Source: Robertkochia sediminum
GTDB taxonomy: Bacteria > Bacteroidota > Bacteroidia > Flavobacteriales > Flavobacteriaceae
Length of the DNA: 64,000 nt
Direction: 5' to 3'
NCBI RefSeq assembly: GCF_016786255.1
Contig: NZ_JADMKT010000067.1
Coordinates: 1-64,000 of the forward strand
Positions 9,907 through 20,544 of the stretch are shown piece after piece. Position 1 is the stretch's first letter. Every line of letters starts with the position of its first letter. The notes beneath the pieces were generated by a model. It was not told the DNA's origin. It saw nothing but the letters and a program-made list of their open reading frames with translations, and searched no databases. Both the position numbers and the translations under genes were made by a program.

Positions 9907-12900
9907 ATGAAGTCCACAGCTACCTATTTACATAATCTTCTGCTTTTAGCAGGCTTGTTTTTATTGGGATATGTTTCCACGTATGCCCAGGTAAAAAATG
10001 ATCTTGAAGTAAGATATCAGTCTAATATCAGAGGAGACATTACGTTTATCGCGAATAATATCATGAATCGCGATGACAACGCTCATGATCCTGAAGACCC
10101 GTATAATGCAACGGGCACCGCGTCCCAATACAATGACCGGCTCAATATGCAGTACATTGATATTGACGATGATCCTTCGACCTTCTCTTCTTCTTCTGCC
10201 GATCTGATCATGAATGACCTTAACTGTACCCGAATACGGTATGCCGGGTTATACTGGGGAGCGGTATATCCCTTTGATGGCGACAAGCAATCGAACGGAC
10301 GAAGCGACGATTTCAACCAGATCAAATTCAGTATTCCCGGAGGAACCTACCAGGATATCACGGCAGACGAGATCCTTTTTGACGGACTTAATGACAGTGA
10401 TTTCGGAAGTTACAGTCCGTACATATGCTACAAGGATGTCACCGCACTGGTCACATCACTTGATGACCCTACAGGAACGTATACGGTGGCTAATATAAGA
10501 GCCGCTACGGGTGGTAGAAACATCAGGGGAGGAATATCCGGAGGGTGGACTTTGATCCTGGTTTATGAGAATCCCACCATGCCGGCAAAGAACATTGCCA
10601 CCTTTGATGGGTATGCAGGGATCAAATCGGGAGAGACCATTGATGTTCCGTTCAACGGATTTAAAACCTTACCTGATCCTTTTCCGGTGAACGCAACCCT
10701 TGGGGTGGCAACCCTGGAGGGGGATAATCGTATTACCGGCGACGGACTCTCTTTTAAGGCCGATAGTAATTCGGCATTCACCCCATTGGGTGACGCCCTT
10801 AACCCGGCGAATAATTTCTTCAACAGTAATATTACTCATTTTGAGAACGAATTTCTCGATCGCGATCCTAATAGCCGCAATACCCTGGGGTGGGATACCG
10901 ACCTGATCAGGCTCGATAATCCGGCCAATTCGTTATTACCTAATGATGAAACAGGCGCAACCCTTAGAGCTTCGTCAACGGGAGATAAATACGATATCTT
11001 TTTTACTTCCCTGGCTGTTGAGGTCATCGAACCGGATATCCGGTTGACCAAGATCGTTGAAGACCTTCTGGGCAACGATATTACCGGTAGCGATGTAAGG
11101 CTGGGCCAGGAGATGTTCTACGTACTGGGTTTCCAGAATGTAGGGAACGACGATGCGGTTAATTTTACCCTAAGAGATGTACTTCCGGTCAACGTAGACC
11201 CTATTTTGGCAGAGATCGAAGTGCCGGGAGCCATAAACGGGGAGCAGGTGACCTTTGATTATGATCCCGATACCCATGAGATCGTATTTCACATCCCCGA
11301 CACCTATATCGAAGAAGACGACCCCTATTACGAGATCAATCTAAAGGTTAAGGTGCTTGAAAACTGTTTTGGGTTGCGGGATGCCTGTTCGAACATTATT
11401 GAGAATACGGCATATGCCACCTATTCCGGGCTTATAAACGATGCGGTGATCTCTGATGACCCCTCTGTTGCCGGATTCGATGCCTGCGGACTTGCCATTC
11501 CCGGGGCGACCAATTTTCTGGTAGACCTTGAAGATTGTGATTTTGTACGTGATGAATACCTCTGTGGGTCAGAGATCACGTTGACTGCCGGGGAGGGCTT
11601 TGCAACCTTTCAATGGCAAACAGATATGGGAGGAGGGAATTTCGTTAATATTCCGGGAGCTACCAACCAGACTTTTGAGGCTTCGGCCTTTGGCACCTAC
11701 AGGGTGATAAAAACAGCGCCTGCTCCCTGTATGGAAATGGAGGAGGTCATTCATGTGATCCCTTTTGATAACGGAGCAACGAATCCGTTTCTGGATGCAG
11801 CCGATGAAGTGGTAACCTGTTCTAATGACGGCTCCCAATTACCCAAGTTCTACCTGTGCGGTACCAACGATACCAGGTTTCTGGACGTGACCTTTAGTGA
11901 TGCCGTGTCTTTTGAATGGCAGCGACTGGATGAAGGGTGTGCCGATGAGGCTATTGATGATTGTCCGACCCGATCGCGTACCTGCTCCTGGACGACGGTT
12001 TCCACCAGTGAAGATTACACCCTGGAGGCAGCAGGGGAGTACCGCCTGATGGTGGTGTATCAGAACGGATGCTTTAACCAGTTCTATTTTAAAGCCTATG
12101 AGAACTCCTTAGACCCTAAGGTGAATTCACGCGATATTATTTGTGATGCCAACGGAAGTATTACGGTAAGCAATATTCCGTCGGGCTATGAGTTCGCGAT
12201 CACTACCCAGCCGGATATCTTTGATCAGGCCACAGCGGCATGGCAATCGAGCGGATCTTTCGTTATCACTTCAGAAGGACTTTATACCATCTTTATGCGA
12301 CAGCCGGATGTCTTTACCGATTCCGGTACGGCCTGCTTGTTCGCTGTTCGCGATGTAGCAGTAGAAGCCAGGGAGTTTCGCGCTGAGGTATCGGTAAATC
12401 AACCCCTATGCCCAACAGATTTCGGAAGTATTGGAATTTCTGTTTACGATGCCGAACCGCAATATACCTATGAGTTAAAAGACGATACAGGGCAATTGGT
12501 AAACACCTATGGTCCTGATGATGATAACAACCACACCTTTACTTCGCTTCCGGCAGGAGCCTATGAGGTTTCTGTAAGTACAGAAGACGGTTGTGTGTAT
12601 GCCGAGGAAGTTATCCTGGAGAGTGACTCTGATCTTGATCTCACGGCAAGGGTATCTCAGCATATTGTTTGTGACCAGGGGAATATCCTTGTGGAATCTT
12701 CAGGAGGACAAACTCCACACCGCTATGCCATCTGGAGCTACGCACCCGATAGTGAAGCGACCAACGCTCCGGTTAGCTATGCAAGTATTGATGATATTCC
12801 GCCTTCAGTGTACCAGACCAGTGTGATCTTTGATATTCCTTTTGGAGGTCAGGGGACCTATCAGTTCGTGGTGATCGACAAAAATAATTGTACCGCATTG

Positions 12901-15900
12901 TCCAATCCTGTTAAAATTGACCTGATCCCACCAGTGGAATATACCGTAGATCCTACCGATGTTTCCTGTTTTGGAGCGACTAATGGGGCGATCGATGTGA
13001 ATGTATTGCCCGGTCAAAAAGGTGGCGGATACCGAATGAGTTATGAGCTGACCCATGCCGATGGAACTGTTCTTGGAAATACCTCGGGCACCTATGAGAA
13101 TCTGGCTCCGGGAGACTACGAGCTTGTGGTGTACCAAACCCATGGAAATCAGACGTGTGAATTCCGTCATGAAGTAACCATATCGCAACCTGATGCTCCG
13201 CTGCAAGCTGAGGTTGTCCTGGTGCAGGATGCTAAATGCGACGGGACGTTGACCTATAGTTCCGGAATTATCGAAGTACAGCATATTACAGGTGGAACAC
13301 CACCCTATGCCTTTAGTATCGATGGTTTGGATTATAGCAATACCACCGGAAGGTTTGAAGGACTTTCACCCGGGACATACACGGTTTTTATACAAGATTC
13401 CAGAGGGTGTACCTGGTCGGATAATACGACTACAGTAACACCCCCAACTCCGCCCACAGCTATTGATTTCGATCTCACTCCCGTGGTGTGTCCGTCGCTT
13501 TCATCAGATGTTACGCTCAGCGTTAACGGAGGTTCAGGAGATCTGCTCTATGAGATCGTAGCCCCTGCAGGCGCTGCTGAGAGCAATACTACCGGAGTGT
13601 TCAACGATCTGACTCCCGATACCTACACCTTTAAGGTTACCGATGCCGATGGTTGTGCCTACGAGGAGTATCTAACGATAGATCCGATCACACCAATTGG
13701 AGTTTCCGGAAGACTATTAAGCAATGTGACATGTGCAACGGATGCTGACGGCGAGGTAGTGTTCGAAGTATCGAATTTCAATACGTTCGACTATGAAGTA
13801 AGAGATGCCGCAAACGATCCGGTTCCGGGAGCAAGCGGTGCGGGAGCAACCACATCGGCCATTAGCGTCCCCGGTTTAGCAGCAGGTAATTACACCATCA
13901 CCGTTACCGATAATGTTACCAGCTGTTCTGCTACGGCCAGTGTAACAGTAACTGCCCCTGCAGCAATAGCGGTTGCTCCGGCGATCACCCGAGAGCGTTG
14001 TGATGCCTATACCGTAACCCTCGAAACCAACGGAGGGTGGGGTACTTATACGTATGAACTCACCTATCCTGATGGAACACTTATCGGGGGACCACAGAGC
14101 GCTGATACCTTTACAGGTATATTGTACCAGACCGGAGATTACTCCTATACGGTAACCGATGTAAACGGGTGTTCGTTTACCGATACCTTTACGATCACAG
14201 CGCCCGTTCCTTTAACAGGAGCAGCTGCAGCCAATAGCAGTTGCATTACCGGTGCAGGAGGTTTAACGATTATAGCAAGTGCTTCAGGAGGTACAGCACC
14301 CTATGAGTACCGTGTAAATGGAGGGGACTGGCAAAGCGCAATGACTTTTAGTGGGCTGCAGCCCGGAGTTACCTATACCGTTGAAGTGATCGACGCCAAT
14401 GGCTGTACCGATGTTATTGATACCTCGATCGAAGCTACAGCACCCCTGCAAGCCAATGCTGTGTTGATCAAAGATCTTGATTGTAATACGGCCCCGCCTG
14501 AAGCGGTGATCGAATTGAACATCGCAGCGGGAACCCCGGGATATACCTATGATGTGTTCAGAGATGGCATTGAAGTAGCTTCTGATATTTCGGTATCCTC
14601 CCTTCCTGTGGTATATACTGCGACGGTATCCGGAGACTATACCTTTGTGGTTTCTGATAACGGACCATGTCCGGATGTGACCACCAATACCGTTACCGTT
14701 AGCGAACTGGTTCCGGTCACCTACGATCCTGTGCTTACCAACCCAAGTTGTTACGGAACAAGCGATGGAGTGGTTGACCTGAACATAAGTGGTGGTACTC
14801 CTCCTTATTCCATCTTTTTTGACGGGGCAGGACCATCTGCTCAGCAAGTATATTCCGGTTTAAGTGCGAACACCACCTATACCTTCTCCGGAACAGACGC
14901 CAAGGGATGTGCCTTCAGCGGGACCGTAACACTCGCCCAGCCGCAACCGATAACGTTTAGTATGCTGGCCCAGGATGTATCTTGTGATTCCGGATCCGGC
15001 GCTACGACCCCGGGATCAATAACGGTCACTATAACCAGTGGCGGAGAAGCTCCTTTTGATTACTATTTGTATGACAGTGCTGATGATTTGATAGAAGAGC
15101 GATCAGGAGAAACAAATACTTCTTATACGTTCCATGGGTTGGATTACGGTTTTTACTACGTCAGGATCGTCGATGCCAATGGCTGTGAGTCTGAGGTAGG
15201 ATCAGAACGCGTGGCTGCGGCCCCCTATCTGGATATAGCCGGCGCACCGGTCTTTAACGGGTGTGTTCTTGGTGCCAGTGTTACCCTGGAAGCCAGCGGA
15301 GGGTCCGGAAACTATGCTTTCGAGATCTATGGAACGGGCACTCCGCCAACTGCCAATAACGGGGAAGTTTCTCCGGGGGTTTATGAAGTGGTTTACGACG
15401 GACTTGACCCAAACAGGGAATACGTTTTCCTGGCGACAGACCTGGATACGGGATGCCTGAGTTATTTTGAGGTCACTACCCCCGGGCCGGTTAATAGCAT
15501 GGATGTTACAGTTGTAGCAGAAATTCCTTCGACGTGTTATGGCAGTGATGACGGGGCTTTGGAATTTACGGTAGCTAATTACGACCCCGGTGCTTCAGCT
15601 TTGGCATATACCATTTTTGAACGGTACACCAATACCGTTGTTCAGGGACCGGTAACCTTTGCTAATCCGCCCTCAGGAATTGCGATCACGGAAACAGTTA
15701 CCGGAATAGCTCCCGGAGATTACAGTATACAGATCACTGAGATCGGCGGACAGGAATGTGTTGAAAGTGTAAATTTCCGCATCACCGAACCTACCCCCGT
15801 AGTTGCGGAGGTAATAAGCAATACCAATGCCAATTGTGTAGACGATACCCAGGTGATCGTACGAGCCACCGGAGGAAACGGGAGCTACGAATACGCCCTG

Positions 15901-18900
15901 ATCCCCGATACCCAGGCAGCTCCTTCGCCCGGAGATTGGCAAATCGGTCAGATCTTTGATCGCGACCCGTCGATCACCGATAACTGGCATCTTTACGCAC
16001 GCGATGTGAATGGATGTCTTACTACTCCGGTGCCGGTAAGTATCGCCTTTGATCCTGTCGTTGACATTGAAGCCAACCTGGTCGATGCGTGCGCAGGGGA
16101 GGGGAATTATGCCATTACCGTAGTGATCGATCCTTCAGGCCTGGGACATATAGGTATTCCTCCTTACCGCATTAGTCTTAACGGGGGAGCTTATCAGCAG
16201 GTGAATACCTGGCCATTTACCGGCTATACGAACCTCACTTCAGGAACTTACGATATTAAGGTCGTTGACGCCAATGGAGAAGTGTGTGCCGCCACCGATC
16301 AGGTGATCATCCACCCTGAACTTGTATTAAATTCAACCATTGATGCGCAGCCGGGTTGTGATGTTAATGATGGGATCGTTGCTTATGAGGTACTTGGCGG
16401 CTCCGGAAGTTTCACCGTCGAATTATTCGATAGCTCGGGAGATCCGGCGGGGATCATCCAGGATACTTCCGGAAATCCGGGAGACCCATCGGTTGCTCCG
16501 GGACGATTTGCAGGGCTGGCCCCCGGCACGTATACTGTGAGGGTTATTGATGCAGAAGCCGATATTTGTCGGGTAGAAAACACGCTTACGCTGGACCCGG
16601 CTCCGCAGATCATTCCGGGAACACCGGAGATCGATCATGTAACCTGTAACGCAGGATATGGTGCTGTGGCAGTGCATCTCAACGGGACGAATCAGGCTAT
16701 AATCACTTCATATGAGCTGGAAGAGATCGACGCCATCGGAGGGACGCCGATCGGGGGTATTACCCGCGGGCCACAGGCGAGTCCTTTCTTTAATAACCTG
16801 CCGGCCGGGTTCTATAGAATCACCCTGACCTCAACACGGCATTGTGAAGCGACCATTGATATGGAGATCAAAGAACCGGCGCTGCTAACAGCCACTGCAG
16901 CCGTTACTACCGATTTTACCTGTAATGTGAGTAATGGGGTGAGCCGGGGGGTGATCACGGTACAACCTATTGGAGGAACGGCACCCTATGCTTACAGCAT
17001 GAATGGCGGAGCCTTTCAAACTTCAGCAGAATTTTACGTGAATGATACGGGGTCTCCGGAGACCTATACGTTCGAGGTTCGAGATGCCAATGGCTGTATA
17101 GCGAATGCGACTGTAACTGTTGATCCGATCAATGCCTTTACCCTGGATCTTACCAGGGATCTGGCTATAAGCTGCGACGATAATGAGCGGGTAACCGTAT
17201 TTGTGGCTACTGATAACGGCAACCCTTCAAACAGCTATACCTTCGAATTATTACCCATAGGAAATACAGTAGGAAGCCTCATAAGCACCACGGCCAATTC
17301 GGCTACCTTCGATCTTACGGCTCCTGGTGATCACACCTTCAGGGTAACCGATAATGTAACCTCTTGTTATCAAACCATCACGCATACCGTTGCTCCTTTC
17401 CGTACGATCGAGGCGGTAGTAGTAGCGAATACCCAGGTATCTTGTTTTGGAGGCGCAGATGGCGCAATGGAGTTGACCATAAATGGTTATTCGGGAGCTT
17501 ATCAATACGAGGTTTTCGATAATAATGGTAATGTGGTTATTGCATCAACTCCTGCCAATACCGCTACCGATCCGTTAACGATTAACGGCTTGCATGCCGG
17601 AAGCTTTAATGTGGCGATCACAGCTTTAGACGCGCCATTCTGTGATACGATCTCCAATACGGTTGCTATCACCGCACCTGATGCTCCTGTACTGCTTGAC
17701 CTGCAGATCTCAAGAGCGATCACCTGTGACGAGCAGGGCCAGCTTATTGCCTATGCCAATGGAGGTAGCGGAACCTATGAATATCAACTTCTGGATGCCG
17801 ACACCGGCGATGTGCTTGAAGCCTTTTCGTCCAATTATATGTTCGACGGACTCTCTGCAGGAGCCTATGAGGTAGTGGTAAGAGATGCCAAAGGGTGTGA
17901 GGCCATTGCCGGGATCACCCTGGATGCACCTGCTCCGATCGCCGGCCTTTTAGTAGCAGGAGCTCCCGTGCTGTGCGAAGGCGCAACATCCGGAAGTATT
18001 ACCGTAACATCTGTTAGTGGCGGAAGACCGGAGTCTGATCCGAATGCCGACTACCTTTACATACTCAATTACCTGGATGCCTCCGGTAATATGTTATACA
18101 GCAGCGGAGGTCAGTTATCCCCTGAATTTGAAAACCTTCCTGCCGGTAGTTACAGCGTTACGATTACCGATGGTTGGGGATGTGATTTTACCACGCCTGT
18201 GGAAGTGATCACCGAACCGGACCCTGTAATTGCACGTCTTCGATTGGCAAGCGATAATACCTGTGCTATCGATGCTGTTGTTGAGCTAACGGCAACGGGA
18301 GGAACAGCCCCTTATTACTACAGTACTGATGCAGATGGCACTTTTTACCCCATGACCGGAAGTACCATAAGCTTAACGGTTCCTGAGGGTCAATACCGGT
18401 ATTTTGTGAAAGACGCCAATGGCTGTGTTTCACAAGTAAGTAATGCCATCGGAATTGGCCCGGTAGCACCGGTGATCATCCATGTTGATACGATCTCTGA
18501 TGTAACCTGTTACGAAGAGGCTACGGGCTATGTTGAGGTCCGTGCAACCGGCGGATTAGGTAATTACACCTATACCTTGCTCAATGCTGCTCAGGACGGG
18601 TCTGACCCCGTACGGCCTGCACAAGACACAGGCGTGTTTACCGACCTGCCGGCCGGAGTGTATTACGTGAGGGTAGATAGTGAAGATTGCCATGAAGTAA
18701 CCCGTATTGAGATCGAAGAAGGGGAGCCCATATACGCCTCAGACCCCGTTGTAACCCAACCTGCTTGTCCGGACGACCTTGGTACCATAGCCATCAATCT
18801 CGAAGGAGGAACCGGGATCTATCAGTACGCGATCTCGCCAAGGTTGGATCAGTTTCGGGAGGATAATGTTTTTTACGACCTGGAGCCCGGAACATATACG

Positions 18901-19920
18901 GTGATCGCCCAGGATTCGAAAGGGTGCAAGCCTTTTGTGTTTGAAATAGACATTGTTGCTCCTGAGCCGTTAGTGATCACCCCGGAGATCCTTTTGCAGG
19001 AGTACTGCGAGGGAGAAGATTCGGGAATTATTGCCCTGGATATTACCGGGGGTGTAGCCCCTTACTACACGGCTTTGAACTCCAATAGCCCAGCCGACTA
19101 TATTGAAGGGCAGTTGGTTTTTGAAGGACTTTCGGGAGGAGCTACCTATACCATTTTTGTAAAGGATGCCAGTGGGTGTGAACAGCATGTGACGGTTAGC
19201 CTGGATGCTCCGGTGCCTTTTGATCCAGAAGTGGAGGTGATCTACACCTGTATGGACAATGTATCATCGAATGAGGTGAGCGTTCATCTTGGCGACGATA
19301 GGGTGACTGATGTGATCTATAGTTTGGATGGCGGAACCGATCAGTTCGAGAACTTCTTTTTAGATGTGACTCCCGGAAGGCACGTGATCACGGCTTATTA
19401 TCAGGGATGCGAGCGCACCCTGGAATTTGAGGTCGATGCTGTAGCACCACTTGAGCTTTCTGTAAGTAATGAAGAGATCAATGTCATGGAGATACATCCT
19501 TCAGGAGGTTATGCACCCTATACCATCTATGTGAACGGGGAGCATATGGGTAGTGAAACCATCTACCGGATCGAAAAATCGCGAACCTATGAGGTTGTGG
19601 TGGTCGATGCCAAGGGATGTGAGGTGCGCACCGAGATCTATTTGGAGTACTACGACCTGGACATTCCGAATTTCTTTACTCCCGACGGAGATGGGAAGAA
19701 CGATCTGTGGTCGGTTGTGAATGCCGAGGCCTACGATATTGAAAAAACGATCGTTTACGACCGTTACGGCCGCGTGGTAGGAGAAATGCATGTAGGACAG
19801 CAATGGGACGGCACCTACAACGGTTCTCCCTTACCTGCGGGAGATTATTGGTATGTATTACGGGTTGAAGAAGGAAAAGCGCTTAAAGAATACGTTGGGC
19901 ACTTTACCTTGTACCGATAA
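9907..19920 (+). CDS. Giant SprB-repeat adhesin with type B T9SS sorting end
   Basis: 3337 residues. Signal peptide (HNLLLLAGLFLLGYVSTYAQ), then an N-terminal region and DUF11-like segment (from about residue 374) closely matching the 971-residue protein upstream. A Cys-rich Ig-like part follows, then a huge array of SprB-type modules (about residues 740-3100, of the order of 30 by length) with recurring VTC or VSC starts and VTDANGC-like ends. The type B sorting domain closes it (IPNFFTPDGDGKND near 3252, ending GHFTLYR). Family knowledge: T9SS-exported, surface-displayed filamentous adhesin related to SprB. No SprF-like gene follows it; folB comes next after a hairpin. The function (gliding, attachment or polysaccharide binding) is inferred. 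One block of about 270 residues is shared with the first adhesin of the window. Confidence 0.85.
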   Translation: MKSTATYLHNLLLLAGLFLLGYVSTYAQVKNDLEVRYQSNIRGDITFIANNIMNRDDNAHDPEDPYNATGTASQYNDRLNMQYIDIDDDPSTFSSSSADLIMNDLNCTRIRYAGLYWGAVYPFDGDKQSNGRSDDFNQIKFSIPGGTYQDITADEILFDGLNDSDFGSYSPYICYKDVTALVTSLDDPTGTYTVANIRAATGGRNIRGGISGGWTLILVYENPTMPAKNIATFDGYAGIKSGETIDVPFNGFKTLPDPFPVNATLGVATLEGDNRITGDGLSFKADSNSAFTPLGDALNPANNFFNSNITHFENEFLDRDPNSRNTLGWDTDLIRLDNPANSLLPNDETGATLRASSTGDKYDIFFTSLAVEVIEPDIRLTKIVEDLLGNDITGSDVRLGQEMFYVLGFQNVGNDDAVNFTLRDVLPVNVDPILAEIEVPGAINGEQVTFDYDPDTHEIVFHIPDTYIEEDDPYYEINLKVKVLENCFGLRDACSNIIENTAYATYSGLINDAVISDDPSVAGFDACGLAIPGATNFLVDLEDCDFVRDEYLCGSEITLTAGEGFATFQWQTDMGGGNFVNIPGATNQTFEASAFGTYRVIKTAPAPCMEMEEVIHVIPFDNGATNPFLDAADEVVTCSNDGSQLPKFYLCGTNDTRFLDVTFSDAVSFEWQRLDEGCADEAIDDCPTRSRTCSWTTVSTSEDYTLEAAGEYRLMVVYQNGCFNQFYFKAYENSLDPKVNSRDIICDANGSITVSNIPSGYEFAITTQPDIFDQATAAWQSSGSFVITSEGLYTIFMRQPDVFTDSGTACLFAVRDVAVEAREFRAEVSVNQPLCPTDFGSIGISVYDAEPQYTYELKDDTGQLVNTYGPDDDNNHTFTSLPAGAYEVSVSTEDGCVYAEEVILESDSDLDLTARVSQHIVCDQGNILVESSGGQTPHRYAIWSYAPDSEATNAPVSYASIDDIPPSVYQTSVIFDIPFGGQGTYQFVVIDKNNCTALSNPVKIDLIPPVEYTVDPTDVSCFGATNGAIDVNVLPGQKGGGYRMSYELTHADGTVLGNTSGTYENLAPGDYELVVYQTHGNQTCEFRHEVTISQPDAPLQAEVVLVQDAKCDGTLTYSSGIIEVQHITGGTPPYAFSIDGLDYSNTTGRFEGLSPGTYTVFIQDSRGCTWSDNTTTVTPPTPPTAIDFDLTPVVCPSLSSDVTLSVNGGSGDLLYEIVAPAGAAESNTTGVFNDLTPDTYTFKVTDADGCAYEEYLTIDPITPIGVSGRLLSNVTCATDADGEVVFEVSNFNTFDYEVRDAANDPVPGASGAGATTSAISVPGLAAGNYTITVTDNVTSCSATASVTVTAPAAIAVAPAITRERCDAYTVTLETNGGWGTYTYELTYPDGTLIGGPQSADTFTGILYQTGDYSYTVTDVNGCSFTDTFTITAPVPLTGAAAANSSCITGAGGLTIIASASGGTAPYEYRVNGGDWQSAMTFSGLQPGVTYTVEVIDANGCTDVIDTSIEATAPLQANAVLIKDLDCNTAPPEAVIELNIAAGTPGYTYDVFRDGIEVASDISVSSLPVVYTATVSGDYTFVVSDNGPCPDVTTNTVTVSELVPVTYDPVLTNPSCYGTSDGVVDLNISGGTPPYSIFFDGAGPSAQQVYSGLSANTTYTFSGTDAKGCAFSGTVTLAQPQPITFSMLAQDVSCDSGSGATTPGSITVTITSGGEAPFDYYLYDSADDLIEERSGETNTSYTFHGLDYGFYYVRIVDANGCESEVGSERVAAAPYLDIAGAPVFNGCVLGASVTLEASGGSGNYAFEIYGTGTPPTANNGEVSPGVYEVVYDGLDPNREYVFLATDLDTGCLSYFEVTTPGPVNSMDVTVVAEIPSTCYGSDDGALEFTVANYDPGASALAYTIFERYTNTVVQGPVTFANPPSGIAITETVTGIAPGDYSIQITEIGGQECVESVNFRITEPTPVVAEVISNTNANCVDDTQVIVRATGGNGSYEYALIPDTQAAPSPGDWQIGQIFDRDPSITDNWHLYARDVNGCLTTPVPVSIAFDPVVDIEANLVDACAGEGNYAITVVIDPSGLGHIGIPPYRISLNGGAYQQVNTWPFTGYTNLTSGTYDIKVVDANGEVCAATDQVIIHPELVLNSTIDAQPGCDVNDGIVAYEVLGGSGSFTVELFDSSGDPAGIIQDTSGNPGDPSVAPGRFAGLAPGTYTVRVIDAEADICRVENTLTLDPAPQIIPGTPEIDHVTCNAGYGAVAVHLNGTNQAIITSYELEEIDAIGGTPIGGITRGPQASPFFNNLPAGFYRITLTSTRHCEATIDMEIKEPALLTATAAVTTDFTCNVSNGVSRGVITVQPIGGTAPYAYSMNGGAFQTSAEFYVNDTGSPETYTFEVRDANGCIANATVTVDPINAFTLDLTRDLAISCDDNERVTVFVATDNGNPSNSYTFELLPIGNTVGSLISTTANSATFDLTAPGDHTFRVTDNVTSCYQTITHTVAPFRTIEAVVVANTQVSCFGGADGAMELTINGYSGAYQYEVFDNNGNVVIASTPANTATDPLTINGLHAGSFNVAITALDAPFCDTISNTVAITAPDAPVLLDLQISRAITCDEQGQLIAYANGGSGTYEYQLLDADTGDVLEAFSSNYMFDGLSAGAYEVVVRDAKGCEAIAGITLDAPAPIAGLLVAGAPVLCEGATSGSITVTSVSGGRPESDPNADYLYILNYLDASGNMLYSSGGQLSPEFENLPAGSYSVTITDGWGCDFTTPVEVITEPDPVIARLRLASDNTCAIDAVVELTATGGTAPYYYSTDADGTFYPMTGSTISLTVPEGQYRYFVKDANGCVSQVSNAIGIGPVAPVIIHVDTISDVTCYEEATGYVEVRATGGLGNYTYTLLNAAQDGSDPVRPAQDTGVFTDLPAGVYYVRVDSEDCHEVTRIEIEEGEPIYASDPVVTQPACPDDLGTIAINLEGGTGIYQYAISPRLDQFREDNVFYDLEPGTYTVIAQDSKGCKPFVFEIDIVAPEPLVITPEILLQEYCEGEDSGIIALDITGGVAPYYTALNSNSPADYIEGQLVFEGLSGGATYTIFVKDASGCEQHVTVSLDAPVPFDPEVEVIYTCMDNVSSNEVSVHLGDDRVTDVIYSLDGGTDQFENFFLDVTPGRHVITAYYQGCERTLEFEVDAVAPLELSVSNEEINVMEIHPSGGYAPYTIYVNGEHMGSETIYRIEKSRTYEVVVVDAKGCEVRTEIYLEYYDLDIPNFFTPDGDGKNDLWSVVNAEAYDIEKTIVYDRYGRVVGEMHVGQQWDGTYNGSPLPAGDYWYVLRVEEGKALKEYVGHFTLYR

Positions 19921-19925
19921 GCTCA

Positions 19926-19976
19926 TGAGATAGCTATCGGGGCATTTAGCGAGATAAGTGCCCCGGGGCTTTCTCA
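19926..19976 (+). terminator. Stem-loop after the giant adhesin gene
   Basis: The inner stem CGGGGCATTTA (19938-19948) pairs with TAAGTGCCCCG (19955-19965), with one G-U pair and a 6-nt loop. The outer stem TGAGATAGC (19926-19934) pairs with GCTTTCTCA (19968-19976), with one mismatch. The T run afterwards is weak, so it may be a terminator or an mRNA-stabilising hairpin. Confidence 0.5.
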
Positions 19977-19992
19977 TCCTGTGCGATTAACG

Positions 19993-20000
19993 TATTTTTG
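19993..20000 (+). promoter_or_regulatory. Probable promoter -7 element for folB
   Basis: TATTTTTG fits the Bacteroidota -7 consensus TAnnTTTG and lies 18 bp before the GTG start of folB. The -33 position is only TTTC. It lies just past the hairpin that ends the adhesin gene, as expected for an independent promoter. Confidence 0.5.
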
Positions 20001-20017
20001 CAGGAAACAATATTCCT

Positions 20018-20374
20018 GTGGGAACAATAAGGGTTACCAATATTCAGGTATATGCCTTTCATGGCTGCCTGACCGAAGAAGAGAAGATCGGGAGCGATTA
20101 TCGCGTTGATGTTGCTGTGAAGGCCAATTTACAACCTTCGGCACATAGTGATGAGTTGAAAGACACCGTGGATTACGTACATATTAATCGCATCGTAAAG
20201 GAAGAAATGGCGATTCGTTCAAAGCTTCTGGAACATGTGGCTAAGCGTATGTTAGACCGTATCTTTGCTGAGGTTCCTATTGCTATGGAGGCTACTGTTG
20301 AGGTTTCTAAGATCAATCCGCCCATCGGTGGTAATGTGGAACAGGTAACCATAGAAATGACCCTTAGCAGGTAA
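20018..20374 (+). CDS. folB: Dihydroneopterin aldolase
   Basis: 118 residues, the usual size for FolB. It converts 7,8-dihydroneopterin to 6-hydroxymethyl-7,8-dihydropterin plus glycolaldehyde in cytosolic folate synthesis. Visible motifs are VYAFHGCLTEEEKIG near the N-terminus (the substrate-binding Glu after the HG), DTVDYVHINRIV in the middle, LLEHVAKRM, and the C-terminal KINPPIGGNVEQV. The start is GTG at 20018; no ATG fits, and the -7 element at 19993-20000 leaves a very short leader. It stands alone between an adhesin gene and a tRNA gene, with no other folate gene beside it. Confidence 0.93.
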   Translation: MGTIRVTNIQVYAFHGCLTEEEKIGSDYRVDVAVKANLQPSAHSDELKDTVDYVHINRIVKEEMAIRSKLLEHVAKRMLDRIFAEVPIAMEATVEVSKINPPIGGNVEQVTIEMTLSR

Positions 20375-20385
20375 TGTAAATTGTT

Positions 20386-20418
20386 TTTGGTTTAAAGAGA
20401 ATTTATTTCTTATTTTTG
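20386..20418 (+). promoter_or_regulatory. Probable promoter of tRNA-Cys
   Basis: TTTG (20386-20389) and TATTTTTG (20411-20418), separated by 21 bp, resemble TTTG-N19-TAnnTTTG. The tRNA begins 15 bp after the -7 element. Confidence 0.5.
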
Positions 20419-20432
20419 ACGCCCGTTAAAAC

Positions 20433-20503
20433 GGCATCGTGGCCGAGTGGCTAGGCAGAGGTCTGCAAAACCTTGTACAGCGGTTCGAATCCGCTCGATG
20501 CCT
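20433..20503 (+). tRNA. tRNA-Cys (anticodon GCA)
   Basis: A complete cloverleaf can be drawn. The acceptor stem is GGCATCG (20433-20439) with CGATGCC (20496-20502) and discriminator T. The anticodon loop CTGCAAA (20463-20469) has GCA at 20465-20467, on a 5-bp stem with one G-U pair. The T arm is AGCGG-TTCGAAT-CCGCT. CCA is not encoded. An own promoter and an own terminator flank it. Confidence 0.95.
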
Positions 20504-20510
20504 CAAAAAA

Positions 20511-20540
20511 AAGACCGTTCATTGCGAACGGTCTTTTTTG
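20511..20540 (+). terminator. Terminator of tRNA-Cys
   Basis: GACCGTTC (20513-20520), loop ATTGC, GAACGGTC (20526-20533), then six T. The perfect 8-bp stem is preceded by an A run, so it could also act on transcripts from the opposite strand (holB side). Confidence 0.88.
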
Positions 20541-20544
20541 TTAT

